Assembly (NCBI GenBank): GCA_032209605.1
Contig: JASFXZ010000004.1
Location: 33,080,401 to 33,144,400, forward strand
Direction: 5' to 3'
Origin: Mactromeris polynyma
Lineage: Eukaryota; Mollusca; Bivalvia; Venerida; Mactridae
DNA length: 64,000 bases
The translations under genes were made by a program, and so were the position numbers. Under the pieces are notes generated by a model that was not told the DNA's origin, did not search any database, and worked only from the letters and a program-made list of their open reading frames with translations. The first letter of the stretch is position 1; every line of letters starts with the position of its first letter. This document shows positions 12,901-26,700 of this stretch, piece after piece.

Positions 12901-13475
12901 AACATTTTACTGTATTGAAGATAGCTTCTCCCAACCATTCTTCTGTATTGAAGATAACTTCTCCCAAACATTTTACTGTATTGAAGATAGCTTCTCCCAA
13001 ACATTTTACTGTATTGAAGATAGCTTCTCCCAACCATTCTACTGTACTGAAGATAGCTTCTCCCAACCATTCTACTGTATTGAAGATAGCTTCTCCCAAC
13101 CATTCTTCTGTACTGAAGATAGCTTCTCCCAAACATTCTACTGTACTGAAGATAGCTTCTCCCAACCATTCTACTGTACTGAAGATAGCTTCTCCCAACC
13201 ATTCTACTGTACTGAAGATAGCTTCTCCCAAACATTCTACTGTACTGAAGATAGCTTCTCCCAACCATTCTACTGTACTGAAGATAGCTTCTCCCAACCA
13301 TTCTACTGTACTGAAGATAGCTTCTCCCAACCATTCTACTGTACTGAAGATAGCTTCTCCCAACCATTCTACTGTACTGAAGATAGCTTCTCCCAACCAT
13401 TCTACTGTACTGAAGATAGCTTCTCCCAACCATTCTACTGTACTGAAGATAGCTTCTCCCAAACATTCTACTGTG
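9935..13475. repeat. 33-bp minisatellite array, 3.5 kb
   Basis: About 107 units of 33 bp. The unit joins GAAGATAGCTTCTCCCAACC to ATTCTACTGTACT, with alternatives CAAACATT, CTAAACATT, TTCTGTACG and TATTGAAG. The unit has no stop codon in several frames of both strands, and 33 is a multiple of three, so open frames of 480-1190 codons appear on both strands at once. Substitutions change the encoded residues freely, so these are not genes. The unit resembles part of the first visible C3 exon, at 14775-14805. Confidence 0.95.
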
Positions 13476-14480
13476 TACTCTCGTACACTTTGACCTTACT
13501 GAAGATAGCTTTTCTCGTACACTTTGACCTTACTGAAGATAGCTTCTCTCGTACATTTTTACCGTACTGAAAATAGCTTCTCTCGTACACTTTGAACTTA
13601 ATGAAGATAGCTTCTCCCATACATTTTTACCTTACTGAAAATAGCTTCTCTCGTACACTTTGACCTTACTGAAGATAGCTTCTCTCGTAAACTTTGACCT
13701 TACTGAAGATAGCTTCTCTCGTACACTTTGACCTTACTGAAATTAGCTTCTCTCGTACACTTTGAACTTAATGAAGATAGCTTCTCCCATACATTTTTAC
13801 CTTACTGAAAATAGCTTCTCTCGTACACTTTGACCTTACTGAAGATAGCTTCTCTCGTACACTTTGACCTTACTGAAGATAGCTTCTCTCGTACACTTTG
13901 ACCTTACTGAAAATAGCTTCTCTCGTATATTTTTACCGTAATGAAGATAGCTTCTCTCGTATATTTTTACCGTACTGAAGATAGCTTCTCTCGTATATTT
14001 TTACCGTACTGAAGATAGCTTCTCTCGTATATTTTTACCGTACTGAAGATAGCTTCTCTCGTATAGTTTTACCGTACTGACGATAGCTTCTCTCGTACAT
14101 GTTTACCGTACTGAAGATAGCTTCTCTCGTATATTTTTACCGTACTGAAGATAGCTGCTCTCGTACATTTTTACCGTACTGAAGATAGCTTCTCTCGTAT
14201 ATTTTTACCGTGCTGAAGATAGCTTCTCTCGTATATTTTTACCGTACTGACGATAGCTTCTCTCGTACATGTTTACCGTACTGAAGATAGCTTCTCTCGT
14301 ATATTTGTACCGTACTGAAGATAGCTTCTCTCGTACATTTTTACCGTACTGAAGATTGCTTCTCTCGTATATTTTTACCGTACTGAAGATAGCTTCTCTC
14401 GTATATTTTTACCGTACTGAAGATTGCTTCTCTCGTATATTTTTACCGTACTGAAGATAGTTTCTCTCGTACATTTTAAG
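13476..14480. repeat. 34-bp minisatellite, diverged sister of the 33-bp array
   Basis: About 30 units keep the GAAGATAGCTTCTC half of the 33-bp unit, but the other half is TCGTATATTTTTACCGTACT or TCGTACACTTTGACCTTACT. The extra base breaks the reading frame, so the long ORFs stop here. A last decayed unit (CACTGAAGATAACTTCCCCC) lies at about 14504-14523. Confidence 0.9.
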
Positions 14481-14745
14481 TGTTTAGCAATTTTTACAGC
14501 ACCACTGAAGATAACTTCCCCCAAACATTAAAAAAAGTATTTAAGATCCATTATCGTATAATTTCATTTAAGATAGCTTCTGTCAAATATGCCGTATATA
14601 TCTTTTGCCTGTGTATATGTACACACCTATGTAATGAACGCATTTTTGTTTATTTACATGTTTGTACATATGTTGGGCCAGTAGGTGATTTGAATATAAT
14701 ATATATATATATATATCTATGATAATGTCACGTGACTACATTCAG

Positions 14746-17700
14746 ACAAACCAAGCAAGAGGACTATAACTGTGACTGAAGATGACCTCTTTGACGAAAC
14801 ATTAGCTGTAAAACCACGAAGAGTGAAGTTATGTGCAGAAGTGGGACATATAAATCTAACATGTACAGATTTATCGTTGGACTACAGAACTGGCTATTTG
14901 ATTCTACAGACCGATAAGCCAGTATATACACCTCGACAGAAAGGTTTGAGTATTTTACTATTATTAGTTATTGGGTTTGTTACTGACCCACTACGGAAAC
15001 ATTTAGTTAGCCTAAACTTATTTATTTAACATCAATTGCGAAACAAGTTGTTACAACTTATTCTTATTACTCTCGATTACAATACAGCATTTGCCATCTA
15101 TACCGTTTTAATGACTAGGTTAATGATAAATTGCTAATCATCGACATATAACATAGTGTAAAAATAAAATACTCTTGATCTGATCCGAAGGTCGAGGGTT
15201 TGATTCCCGCCTTGGGCGAGGGTGAACTGCGAACTTCATAGTCCTTGCACGAGGCTCGAGTACTGGTTGCTTATCCGGGAAGCATGCACCAAGAGTGATT
15301 AATATAATTCGTAATAACAATGTAAACTATTGTTTTCAGTTTCACTACGTGTCGCAGCTGTGGACGAAACTATGAAGCCGATGAACAACACCATGGTGTC
15401 TTTTGAAATAATTGTACGTAAATATTGAGTCATATTTGTTTCATTAAACATCACTTTCGTTTTATTGGCGCAGCCCTTTTAACATGGCTTTGCTATTTGC
15501 ACATCAGCGATGTGTAAACCAATCAAAGCTTACGTTAACCACTAAACCAACTTCACTTCAACATAACAACGTTTGTAACATTGACGCGGATTGGTTAACT
15601 TTTCGATAATGGGAACGTTAACTTACTGAATATCGGTGAATTCACGAAAATCCTGTACAATTTAATGATATTTAAGTATTTAAATAGGTGTATATTGATA
15701 TTGTTTGTTATTTTATCACAGAGCCCAAGCCCAAGTAATCTGACATTTGGGCGGAAGACAACACACGCCATGGGCTCCTCAGGGTTCTATTGGCACATCT
15801 TCACCATACCACCATATCCAGAACTGGGCGTATGGACTGCACGTGTTCGATACTTGGGGCAGGTAATGCTATTTGATATTGTAGAAAAACAAGCGGTTCC
15901 GTCTTTTTCACAACTCGGGTAATTCTAATTTATGAAGCAAATGCCGAAGCTAAGGATGTTTAAAAGATGCAAGTTAGTCAGGAGACCACTTAAGAGTTAA
16001 GCTCTTAAATGAGCGCTGCTATGGGATTTACGACCTCTTCTGTATTGAAAAAACGCAACATGTGATGTCACTATTTGCAAGAAGGAAACAATATATACTT
16101 ATTTTTATATGGGGCAAATATTGCTAACTGTCAGTACATGGTGACGTCACATATTCTGGAGATGACGTCACTTAAAGAAGAGGTTGGAAATCGTGCTCGC
16201 TCATATACTCATGAATACAAAGTTGGGAATGAAAGTGAGGACTTAGAGAAATTTTGTTTAATGCACATACACAGAGCATTTTATTAGACAGAAGTGTGTT
16301 ATTAGGTAAGAGTAGTGAACGAAAAAAGTGCAAAAGTTAAATTTAAGAATAAGACTCACCACAAATAAGTAGGGAAACACGTGGAACTTATTGAACATAA
16401 AAAACAATCATATTGTCGTTTTCAGTATGAAACCGAGGGACGAGCTACGTTTCAAGTCATGGAATATGGTAAGACAATTCAGTATTCGATGCTTTGTATT
16501 TGTTCCCATCGCAATTCACCAAATTAGCTCAGAATGTAGAGCCCTTTACAGCATGTGGCGATATATTGTTGTTTAGATATAGTTTGGTCTAGGGATGTAG
16601 AGCCCCTTAAAACACGTGGTGATATATTTTTGTTACGATAAATATTGTTCTAGGACTGTAGAGCCCTTTACAACATATGGTGTTATATAATTGTAAAAAT
16701 AATGATTGTTACGGGGATGTATTAACTTGGTGGTGGTAGTAAATCGAGTTAGTACTGGCTGGCAGACAAAGAACACAGTACGTATGTGTTACCGAAAGCA
16801 GTCGGTTGTATATTATACCTACTTACATCGATAGTGAAACAAATTCTTACAACGTATACTCGGTACTCTCCTCTACTGCTTCCTTGGCTACTTACCAGTG
16901 CCCGTATTCACAATTGTTTTAAGACTGAATTTCAGACTTAGACTTTAAAATGGTAAATTTTCATTTTGTTCCTACGTTATTGTTTCACAATATATTTTGA
17001 TAAAACATGGCAAAAGTGTAGAGTGAGTAACACGAAATATTCAGGCAAACACTTATCCGTTTAAATGTAATGGAAACGAAATGCTTGTTAATTCAATTTT
17101 TGCAATTTTAAAGTATAAGTCTGAGATTCAGTCTTAAAACGTTTGTGAATACGGACCCTGTACTCGTGTTTGAAGTCTGCGATCGAAGAATCTCGACACA
17201 TAACTCGATCTCACGTTCTTAGAAGTGGGAGTCTTGCGTTCTGCCCCTCAATTACTGAGCCTCCAGCAGTTACATCCGGTGATTACAACATGCATCACAA
17301 AGTGGCGATAATATTATATGTTATTAATACTATTATAATACATGTATATATAATAATTAATTTAATGATATTTTCCATATCAAAAACATTTTCAAACATA
17401 TTCAATGGTGATGTATATTATTTCTAGAAATATAAAGGTTGCAGCGATAGATCTATTGCATGAAGAAGTCGAGCAGGTAATGCCACACAGTCACCTCAGC
17501 CAGATGTCTGCTCAATAAATTATATTTTCACTGTTGAGTATTATAAAGTATTCATATCAGATTTTAGACGCAAGTGTTTGTTTATGGTTTATTCAACTAA
17601 ATTATTATCACGCATTCTAAACTATCTAAATCATTTGGTTTCAGTGTTGCCCACATTTGAAGTGTCCATTTATAAGGACAAGGAAGTTATTTTGGAATCA

Positions 17701-20700
17701 ACAAATGAACTTAAGGTCACCGTAAAGGCTGAGTAAGCATTTACTAGTTTGTAAATAGAATTTTAACAAAGAGTTTTCCAAAATATATTTTCAGCTGAAA
17801 ACATTTTAAAGTGTTTTTGTAACCCTCACTTTTACACCATCGATACTGATCCGTAAGATGCGTGTTTGTTTCACAGATGATGTGATACCTATGGCATGGT
17901 CGATATCTATGCAACCATTCAGTCACCATTACACAACGCAAGAACGTCTTCAGGCATCGATTGTTGGTTTTATTACTAGTATTGTACGGAGTGGACAAGT
18001 CTTTACGTCATAGGAAAGTCACTGAAGCGATAGAAAGATTGTGTTTAATATTTGACATAAGCTAAATGTTTAGTATTACTTTTAAAGGTATGTGTATGGA
18101 AAGCCAGTTGATGGAAAGGCTAATCTCCTGTTCAATGTAACTGACGAGATGGGCGGAAGCCAAAAGCTTCAATTCGGACTGAAGAAATCAGTATGCATAT
18201 ATATTTTAATATCCTCTTTGTATTCAATTTGTCAATACATTAACAAGCCTTCATCATTCAATAGTATTTCTGGTCTTGCACAGTTTAATACTTTTATTGT
18301 TTTCCAATAGTACTTAAGATGTATGTTCATTATATTTACATGTGCTGATATCGCTATGCTAAAGTGTTACTGATTGTGATTCAGTTAACTGATGGAACGA
18401 CTGTCTTCACCGTCAATATGACAGAGTTGCTTCATACGGTACAACCATTTCCTGTAAACAGTCGCCTAGTAATTCAAGCATCTGTTATTGAATCTGTAAC
18501 TGGCAAAGCAGAAGGCGTGTTTGACGATAATGTGTTGCTGGCTAAACATTTCTACAAGTTGAGTTTTGCACGGTCAAGAAAAACATTCCATCGCAACAAA
18601 ATTTACCATTTAAAGGTAAGTAACTCATTGTCCTGGTGTCAGCAAACTTTTCGATTGGAGATTTTCTCATATTTGACTTCTTGTGGAAGTAACATAATGC
18701 AACACACAGTATTGCAAATAGACAGCTGTATAAGTATCTCTAATCCAGTTAACGTCACAGCTCATTCAGTTTGCTATGCATTCCCAAACTTCTCAAAGCG
18801 CTTATCTCCCTTTGCAGTACATTTTCGCTGCCTTTACAAATGTCACAAGATGATTGATATTTGAATACAAAGTCATTAATTTGTTAGGTCATAGTATCTA
18901 TGCTACAATTCAGATGCTGTCCATTTGACCTTATTTCCCGAAGTGCGAAGCATGCAGTTAACTACTCGGGGAGTTAGTAGTTCAGCACATGCCACTTCAC
19001 ATCCCATAATAAAAACGCTGTAAATTGTTAAAATTTACATGACAAGCATGCTGAGTCAATACATTAGTATTTAAGAATTTCGATGTTAGTACGATTTCAT
19101 TCATGCAAATAGGTCGCCGTATATTGCGCAGTACGCTCCTACCCAGCGCTTTGATTCCACCATCGTTTCATTCACAAGCTGCTGTATAACGCAGTATATT
19201 TTGATATTTGACCTTTTTAACCTTTCTGATATAGCCAATAATTTAGTCGCAGCAAACGAAATCCCCTTTTTTCGTGGAGGAAGCCAACAAGTATAATATA
19301 TCGTCATCAGGGGATCCGTGAATTGTGATACTAAATTTCATTGATCGGCACGATCACGTGACTACTGAGTTTATAATAGACAGGTATTTTCCCGTGTAAG
19401 AACCAATCAAATGTGTACACAATATATAGCCTTTCGTGTCGAGGGGAATTTTGACGATGTAGATAATCTGTTTTATTTCATGTAAGTTAGTGTTTTATTT
19501 CATGTCATTTAGCATTTACAGAAGGCAGTGCATCGTTCTTTCATCCAGGATTGTACTGATACGTGTTACAAATAGTGTAGCGAATTTGAATAACGAGATG
19601 CTGAGTAATACATTTTATTACAGTAAAACAGTTTATGGTCGAGAGGGCTATTATTTTGATTCATGATAATTGTACCGTGTTATTTGGGAACCGATAGTAA
19701 CGGAATTTAGTATCATCTAACCTTAACATAATTTTAGTATCCTCTGACCTTGTCAGTGCGCATGCGCATAATTTATTATTAAACAAAGGAACTTCCGTCT
19801 TACGAATAAAACATTTTTAAAAGTTTTATTTACTCATTCTATGTATTTATTATAAAGTTATATTGGATTCTGTTACACTTATTGGTGCTTTAGACTATCG
19901 TGTACGTGTTTATACAGCGTTTGGTTATATTCGTGGACTATTTACAACATATTTCGTACCGAAAAGTGCACGGGAATAGGAAGTTCGTTTTTGTTCATTT
20001 CAGAATTTGCGCGTTCGCGCAATGGTATACAAAGTTCAATTATTTGGACATTCTTTCGTGACCAGGCTATACAAATACATTAAAGGATCTACTGATTTGT
20101 CATTTACTTTGAATTTGCCACCACAGGATTTTCTAGTGCAATATTCAGGCTTTCCGGGAGCCACAACAGAAAGGTTGAGACAAAAGTTAGAATACGTTGA
20201 GGATTTTAATCCGGATTTGGTTATTGTATTCGTGGGAACAAACGACCTGTATCGGAAGAATGCTTTGAGCACTGCTGCTCACATTTCGGATTTAGTGGAC
20301 TGTTTGAAGTTTAGGCTTCACATCAGTGAGGTAGTTGTGTTACAAACAACGTACAGGGTCGAACCCTCGATCCTACCAAGGTACCCAGTAGACATTCCGT
20401 CATTCAGTGAGGCAGTGGATGAACTCAATCATCGCCTAGACAACTGTCTAAAAGAAGCATCATCTGCACTGTGGCGCCTTCGGGGATTTTGGTCTGTTGA
20501 GTCTCTTGGCTCGGTATTTGCCCCAGACGGGGTACATTTGTCTGACCTTGGTAATAGAAAATTGTTTAACAATTTGAGAGCAGCAGTGGTAACCTATTCG
20601 AGGCGTTCCAGACCTGAGGTGATTCAGTTGAGTATATGAATAATGCATTTATTTTCCATCACCATATAAACATTGCTGAAATTCATGCCTGAGATCCGTG

Positions 20701-23700
20701 TGTTGCTTTTCTTCCGGGGTAATCCCGAGATTTATTTTGGACATTTGTCTGTTATAATTTTCCAGACGCATACGTCTGAGATTTGTCAGTAAGATTTTAT
20801 GCCGGGGTGATCCCGAGAATTATTTTTGGCACTTGTCTGCTATATTTTTCCAGACACATATATGTCTGAGATATGTCTGGATGCTTTACTTCCGGGTTAA
20901 TCCCGAGATTTAGTCAAGGCGCTTGTCTTGGAATTTTTTAAGGCACTTATGTCTGAGCTTTGTCTGTATGCTTTTCTTCCGGGGTAATCCCGAGAATTAT
21001 TCCAGGCACTTGTCTTGAATATTTTGCCTAGGGCTTATGTCTGAGATTTGTCTGAATGCTTTTCTTCCGGGGCAATCCCGAGAATTATTCTAGGCACTTG
21101 TGTTGAATATTTTGTCTGGCGCTTACATGTATGCCTGAGATTTGTCCGTAAGATTTTCTTCCGGGGTGATCCCGTGAATGTTTTGGCACTTGTCCGCTAT
21201 ATTTTTCCAGACATATATATGTCTGAGATTTGTCTGTATGCTTTGCTTCCGGGTTAATCCCGAGATTTTTCAGGTCACTTGTCCGGAATATTTTCCAGGT
21301 TTGTGTCTGACAAAAAATTTGTCTCGGCAGCTTTTATTCAGGGATAATACTGATATTATTCCTAGGTATTGGTTTTTTATAATTTCCAGGCACTTGTGTC
21401 TGAGATTTTTTACGGCAAATTTATTAATTGGATGCAGTATGGCCGAGAGAATATGACCAGATTTGCTCATGAAACTGACAGTTTATCTTTTGTTATATGT
21501 GCTGGCCGGTCTTACTTGAGATGGGCTTCTGGTCCATGGTTTCACTGTATTATGTCTTGATCAAATTATATTTTTTGTTCTTATATTTGATTCAGATATG
21601 AGGGGTAAGAGAAAAGCAGCTACTACTACTAAAAGCAAGTACTCATGCTGCCCAGGACCCAGCACCTCAAAATCGAAGGCTCCAGTTCAGCATAAGGGTC
21701 GTAATGCCCTGAGAAAACATGTACCTGATTCCAGTGATGATCCTACATCCAGTGAGGGTGAAGTCACGAACTCTGTCAATACAGACAATAGAGTTGAGAC
21801 ACTGACCAGAAAAACTAACAATGCAAAAAAGAGAGTGACAATAGACACTCATGAAGACAATTTGTCAAGTGCGGGTGAAACAACACCACCCTGTGACAAA
21901 ACTCGCTCGGACACTGGTAATAAAGGTCGCCATGGCAAGCGATCTAAATCTCAAACATCGCAGGTGCCAAAATCTAAGCTAAAACGTGCAAACAAAACCC
22001 ATGACAGTGAAAGTGATGCGTCTTCTGTCAGTGACCATCCTCATCATAGACAAAAAAGTAAGCGCCGATCTGGCAAGCTAGCCACCAACCATAGGGGCTC
22101 AAAATATAGGAAAGTGACATTGTCAGACACTGAGTCTGAGTTCTATTCATCATCTGATGAGGATGTAATACAACAGTCAAAACTAAGGAAACGTAAACAT
22201 AAAAAAGGGAAAAAGTCCCGGGTTATGAGTAGTTCAGATTCAGATGAGGCATCTTCATCAGGTTCTGAATCGGATGGCCCTCTGGACAAAGTTTTACTCA
22301 AGGAGTATAGAGAGATGACAGGTAAGGGGGAACAGTTCAATCCTTTAGATGCCCCCATAGTTAGTCAGGTGTCTAGCAAATTAAAGAAAAGAATTTGGAA
22401 AAATAAGTATATTGATTTTGCGGAATTACTTCCCGTACAATTTGGGTATAATAATAACAACGACAGTCAGTTTCAATTGAAATACAGTCGTGGCAATTCT
22501 CTGAATATCGTTAAAGCCCAAAATCACAAAAGAATTAATTCCATTGACCAATGGACTACAGCCTTTATGCGCTTTGTAGCGATATACGCAATACGTCACC
22601 CCCGTCGCACCCCTGCTCTTATGAAATATGGGGAACTAGTAAGGGACCTGGAAGCCAAACATGGGGGGTATGCTTGGTCCAGATACGATTATCAGTTCCG
22701 TACTCTAAGGGAACAAGTCCATATGCGTTGGGATAGGATGCATCCAGAATTCTGGATCAGGGCCACAACTTCATCAGTGTCTGTTAACCAGCAGCCCTTT
22801 CGTCAACAACGCCGATCCGTCGGCAATACCACCCATTTTAACAAATATGGCTCTTCTAGGTCAAAAGGTAGATCAGACTATCTCCCAAACACATGCTGGC
22901 TTTTCAACAGAAGGGGAGCATGTCCCTCAAACCAGTGCTTCCCACATGTGTGTGGTTTCTGCAGGGGACAACACTCTGCAAAATCCTGCCCAATTGGTTA
23001 CAAACAAGATAATAAGCAAACCAACTCACAGTTTCAAGCCCAAACCTCAACCACCCAGCATCCCAAACAATCTAGACCTCAAAAGTAGCACAGATCATAC
23101 AAGGGTTATAACTCCAATCCGTCTTAAACGTTTGCAGTACTGGTTACCGGGTTATAAATTTACAGACTACATATTGACTGGTTTTTCAAAGGGATTTCAA
23201 CTTGGTTTCATAGGTGATAGACAATCATTTAACACAACTAACCTAAAATCATGTTTAGAACTACCTAATGTTGTAGAGAGTAAGTTAAAGAAAGAAGTTG
23301 GCCTAGGTCGGATATCCGGCCCATATGAATATCCTCCTTTTAATGATTTCAGGGTAAGCCCAATAGGGGTCGTTCCGAAAAAAGAACCAGGTTCATACAG
23401 ATTAATTCACCATCTAAGTTATCCAAAAGGCAGTTCTGTCAATGACTTTATAGATCCGGAATTAGCCACTGTTCAATATTCAACTTTCGATGAGGCCGCT
23501 GCGTTAGTTAGGTTACTTGGCCAAGGCTGCTTTATGTCTAAAACGGACATTGACTCAGCCTACCGTATAATACCCATCAACCCTTCTGATTATCCTTTGC
23601 TAGGTTTTAAATTTCAGGGTAATTTTTACTATGACCGATGTCTGCCAATGGGAGCGAGCTCATCGTGCGCTATATTTGACAGGTTTAGTTCTGGGTTAAA

Positions 23701-26700
23701 ATGGATAGCTCAAACTAAACTGGCAATCAAATACATCATTCATATTTTAGATGACTTTCTTATAATGGGTCCGCCTAACAGTGAACTTTGCAACAAAGAT
23801 TTCCAAGTGTTTATGGACCTATGTGTAGATGTGGGAGTTCCAATTAAACATGAAAAAACTGTTACGGCCTGTACAGTCCTAACTTTTATGGGTTTAGAGC
23901 TAGATTCGGTTGCTATGGAGGCTCGACTACCTCAGGATAAGCTACAAAAGCTTAGGTCATTACTTAATACTTATAAGCATAAGCGGAAAATTACTTTGAG
24001 AGATCTTCAATCTGTTATAGGATTGCTTAATTTTTGTTGTCAGGTTGTACTGCCTGGTAGAGCTTTTCTCCGTCGTCTGATAGATTTAACTAGAGGGATT
24101 TTAAAACCCCACCACAGAATTACTTTATCAAAGGACGGTCGTCGCGATTTAGAAGCATGGGCTACGTTCATTGAACATTTTAATGGGAAACACCTCCTTC
24201 TAGACCATAAGTGGGTGACCAATGATATTTTACATTTATTCACCGACGCCTCTGGCTCTATTGGCTATGGTGCATTCCTCAAGACTCACTGGTTTTATGG
24301 GTCCTGGTCTGAAGCACATCAGGATTTTCACATTACATTTAAGGAGCTTTTTCCGATTGTTTTAGCCTTAGAAATATGGGGTACTATGCTATCAAACAAG
24401 TGTATCGTATTACACTCAGACAATCAAGCAGTTGTTCATATCATTAACAAACAGTCATGTAAGGACAGCAATATTATGTACCTGGTTAGGCGTTTGGTAG
24501 TTGTGTGTATGAAACATAATATTTATTTTCGCTCTGAACATGTCCCTGGCTGTCTTAACAATCTAGCCGATATGCTTTCTCGATTGCAGATCAGGGACTT
24601 CCGGCGGTGTGCCCCGTATGCAGACGCAAACCCAACCCCAATCCCGGAACATCTGGTAAATCCTCCCTGAAACAGATTGTTGGTACCTTGTTACGTAGTT
24701 CGTTAGCACCCAGTACCAGACGTTCATACAGGGCAGCTTTCAACTTGTATCAGGCATTTCATGTCAGTCACTTTGGCCGGAAACCAGCAGGCAGAATATC
24801 TGCTAACAAACTAACACTATTCATCAGCTATTGTCACTCTTCGGGCATGAAATATGCGAGCATCTGTTCTAGGATATCTGCTTTGAGTTACTTTAACCAA
24901 CTGTTAGGTGAACTACCATCTAACAATAACTTTTTAGTGAAAAGAGTTCTGAGTGGTTATAAACGTTTATCTCCCAGTTCCGATAAACGACGCCCAATAA
25001 CAATTAAGATCCTCAGGAAAATTATTTCGACCCTACACTTGCTATTTGACAGGAAATTCAACATAAGATTATTCACAGCTATGTTTACTTTAGCATTCTT
25101 TGCCTTATTAAGGGTTGGTGAAGTTGTTTCCTCGCCATCAGGTTCTCACACCTTGGCCTACAAGGATGTAAGAGTAAAATCAAAGGATAACAGTCCATCA
25201 CAGGTGGTGATTTCATTCAAGCATTTCAAACATTCTAAGGCACCGGTAACAATAGAAATACCACCTTATAAATGCAATAAGGTCTGTCCAGTTAGAGCGG
25301 TTCATGCTTACAGCACAATTCACCCGACAGCTAGGGGCCAATTCTTCGTCAACGAATCGGGTTCATGTATAACTACTAAACAGTTCAGTCGGATCTTACG
25401 CCAATGCATTTCGAACATAGGCTTAGACCCTGGCCTTTACACATCTCATAGCTTTAGGATAGGTGGAGCAACACTAGCTCATTCTAGTAATTTCACAGAC
25501 TCTCAAATCAGGAAGTTAGGCAGATGGCAATCAAATGCATTTCAATCATACCTGCGTCCATCGTCAATTTCATTTAAGTAAAAGAACTGTTTCCCTTTAC
25601 CTGATAAAGGACTTATTATAGTGTTACACATAGTATGTCTGCTTTGTGGCAGCAAAAGGTGTGATAGTACCATGTATGTATGCATTTCAGATTTTTGAAT
25701 CATTGACTAGCTTAGGTGGCATTGTATTTTGTTTTTTGGAATGCATTTGTACATGTTATTTTGAGTGTTATAAGATCTATAGATTTTGGTAGTTATTACC
25801 TTTATGTGGTTATGTTTATTGTTAATAACAAACTTTGTGGGTTACAAAACCCTGTGATTTGCCTTATTACTTGTCTACAATGTTGGTAGGTCATGAACTG
25901 TATATATGTTTCAGTGCAAATAGTTTTTTGGGTGTTTTTTCATCATGCAACAAATTTCATAGACAGCCATGTAGACGATATCATTATTGTCAAATGAAAG
26001 CATGTAGATATGTTCATTAATTAATATATGATCTTCATATATGAAGGACAACATAGTTTCATTGACTGTCTTAGGCGGCATTGTTTTTTGGTTGTCCTGT
26101 ATGAACGTAAAAGATTTCTGAGAATTTCACTATATAAGAGCACGGCAGCTAAACATTGAACTTTTTAATATATTTTTATCTCAGAACACAATTGATTCAT
26201 TGACTGACTAAGGCGGCTCTGTTTTGTGTTCTTAGGTAAGATGGATACCTATAGTATCACCCAATGTAGCATTACTCCAAAATATAATCATCATTTGAAG
26301 ATGCTTGTTGCATCAGAATCCATTTAAAGGAGTACATGGCAACGAAACATAGATACTTATCACTACATTAGTATCTATTAACACTGTTGATTACATTGAC
26401 TGACTTAGGCGGCTTTGTTTTGTGTTTTTAGTGAGGATATAATATCATCCACCGTATTAGTGGATTTGCTAGGTATGGCAAGAATTTACACGATTATTTG
26501 TGAGGGCATATACAGCATTGTTTTTCATTACCATATATGCTAGGTTTTACACATGTCATCTCTTGTACAATATATTATACATTGATCATTTTTTACCAAT
26601 GCATAAAGGTTACTACATTACTATTAGTGTTAAAAGTATAAGAGTTTACTTGTCTGGGCGGCCATAAAGTCCGGTTTCCGTTCTTTATGTTGTGGCGCTA

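Larger units (their letters stand above)
14746..18615 (+). other. C3-like exons 1-7 in window: end of MG1 through MG3 into MG4
   Basis: Seven exons give residues 1-292 of the visible protein. Exon 1 carries GYLILQTDKPVYTPRQ, the MG1/MG2 junction signature of the family. Exons 2-4 cover MG2 (VWTARVRYLG; GRATFQVMEY). Exon 5 starts VLPTFEVSIYKDKEV, the conserved MG3 start. Exon 6 has YVYGKPVDGKANLLF. Exon 7 ends in the MG3/MG4 linker (KTFHRNKIYHLK). Exon 7 ends in phase 0 at the donor GTAAGT and joins exon 32321 after a 13.7-kb intron. Confidence 0.9.

Noticed and set aside
9881..13493. Open frames of 480-1190 codons on both strands (repeats of LGEAIFSTVEW, GRSYLQYSRMV, IASPNHSTVLK)
   Set aside because: They come from a 33-bp unit without stops. 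Five overlapping frames on both strands are open at once and substitutions are not biased to silent sites.
14480..14722. 80-codon frame just before the first C3 exon, considered as signal peptide exon
   Set aside because: It begins in the decayed minisatellite, has no leader-like structure and no sensible donor joining to 14746.
15138..15320. Minus-strand frame containing RRESNPRPSDQ
   Set aside because: This is the usual false translation of a tRNA-type B box in a SINE.
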